Origin: Dipteris shenzhenensis
Taxonomy: Eukaryota > Polypodiophyta > Polypodiopsida > Gleicheniales
Assembly: GCA_047967505.1 (NCBI GenBank)
Contig: CM106540.1
DNA: 64,000 nucleotides
Strand: one strand, 5' to 3'
The position numbers and the translations under genes are program-made. Of this stretch, positions 62,544-64,000 are shown one piece after another. Under the pieces are notes generated by a model, which saw only the letters and a program-made list of their open reading frames with translations, was not told the DNA's origin and searched no databases. The first letter of the stretch is position 1. The number at the start of each line of letters is the position of its first letter.

Positions 62544-64000
<1,457 letters not shown>

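Overview
The window is nuclear DNA of a land plant, most likely a seed-free vascular plant (lycophyte or fern). There are no ordinary host genes. Positions 1 to about 38,500 are nested and tandem LTR retroelements. From about 38,500 to the right edge the sequence is plastid DNA inserted in the nucleus (a NUPT). The plastid genes carry many unedited codons (P or S for L, R for W or C, ACG starts), as expected of a plastome with very heavy C-to-U RNA editing. trnR-CCG lies between rbcL and accD, cemA has a long N-terminal extension, and trnV-GAC and intron-bearing trnI-GAU flank the 16S rRNA gene. The species cannot be fixed from the sequence.

Region 1 (1-6957, minus strand): LTR family II, arranged INT-LTR-INT-LTR. 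Its only gene is a long ORF for a charged, repeat-rich protein of about 1,000 residues. It has no recognisable gag, protease, reverse transcriptase or integrase.

Region 2 (6958-38,497): LTR family I, with nine LTRs (A to I) of mostly 2.2-2.5 kb. The interior carries one ORF: gag, CCHC knuckle, retropepsin-like protease and a C-terminal chromodomain-like segment. No RT, RNase H or integrase is present, so the family looks non-autonomous. Two copies of the ORF (16423-18708 and 21122-23407) are intact and identical, in a 4,699-bp tandem LTR-INT-LTR-INT-LTR array. Downstream of its TATA box each full LTR holds three tRNA-like modules with Pol III B-box motifs, followed by conserved hairpins. Most elements, in both orientations, abut blocks of a very G-rich minisatellite (6958-7040, 13649-14004, 25706-26419, 28694-29134, 35883-36375).

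Region 3 (about 38,498-64,000): the NUPT starts inside the first tRNA-like module of LTR-I. A segment atpB(part)-rbcL-trnR-accD-psaI-ycf4-cemA-petA is present twice in tandem (unit about 9.6 kb). The junction has GGTGG microhomology and a stub of LTR is duplicated with the plastid genes. Copies differ by roughly 1% and each has its own lesions. Next come a psbB 5' part divergent from clpP exon 1, a trnV-rrn16-trnI(5') segment, and rpoC2/rpoC1 on the minus strand. This order is a mosaic of plastid blocks.

Two signals stand out. One is the combination of a gag-pro-chromo-like non-autonomous element, tRNA-like modules in its LTR, and repeated occupation of a G-rich minisatellite. The other is that 14 in-frame stops shared by the copies or lying in single-copy NUPT genes are essentially all T-for-C at Gln/Arg codons, with almost no frameshifts. 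This looks like a preserved record of U-to-C editing in the source plastome rather than random decay.
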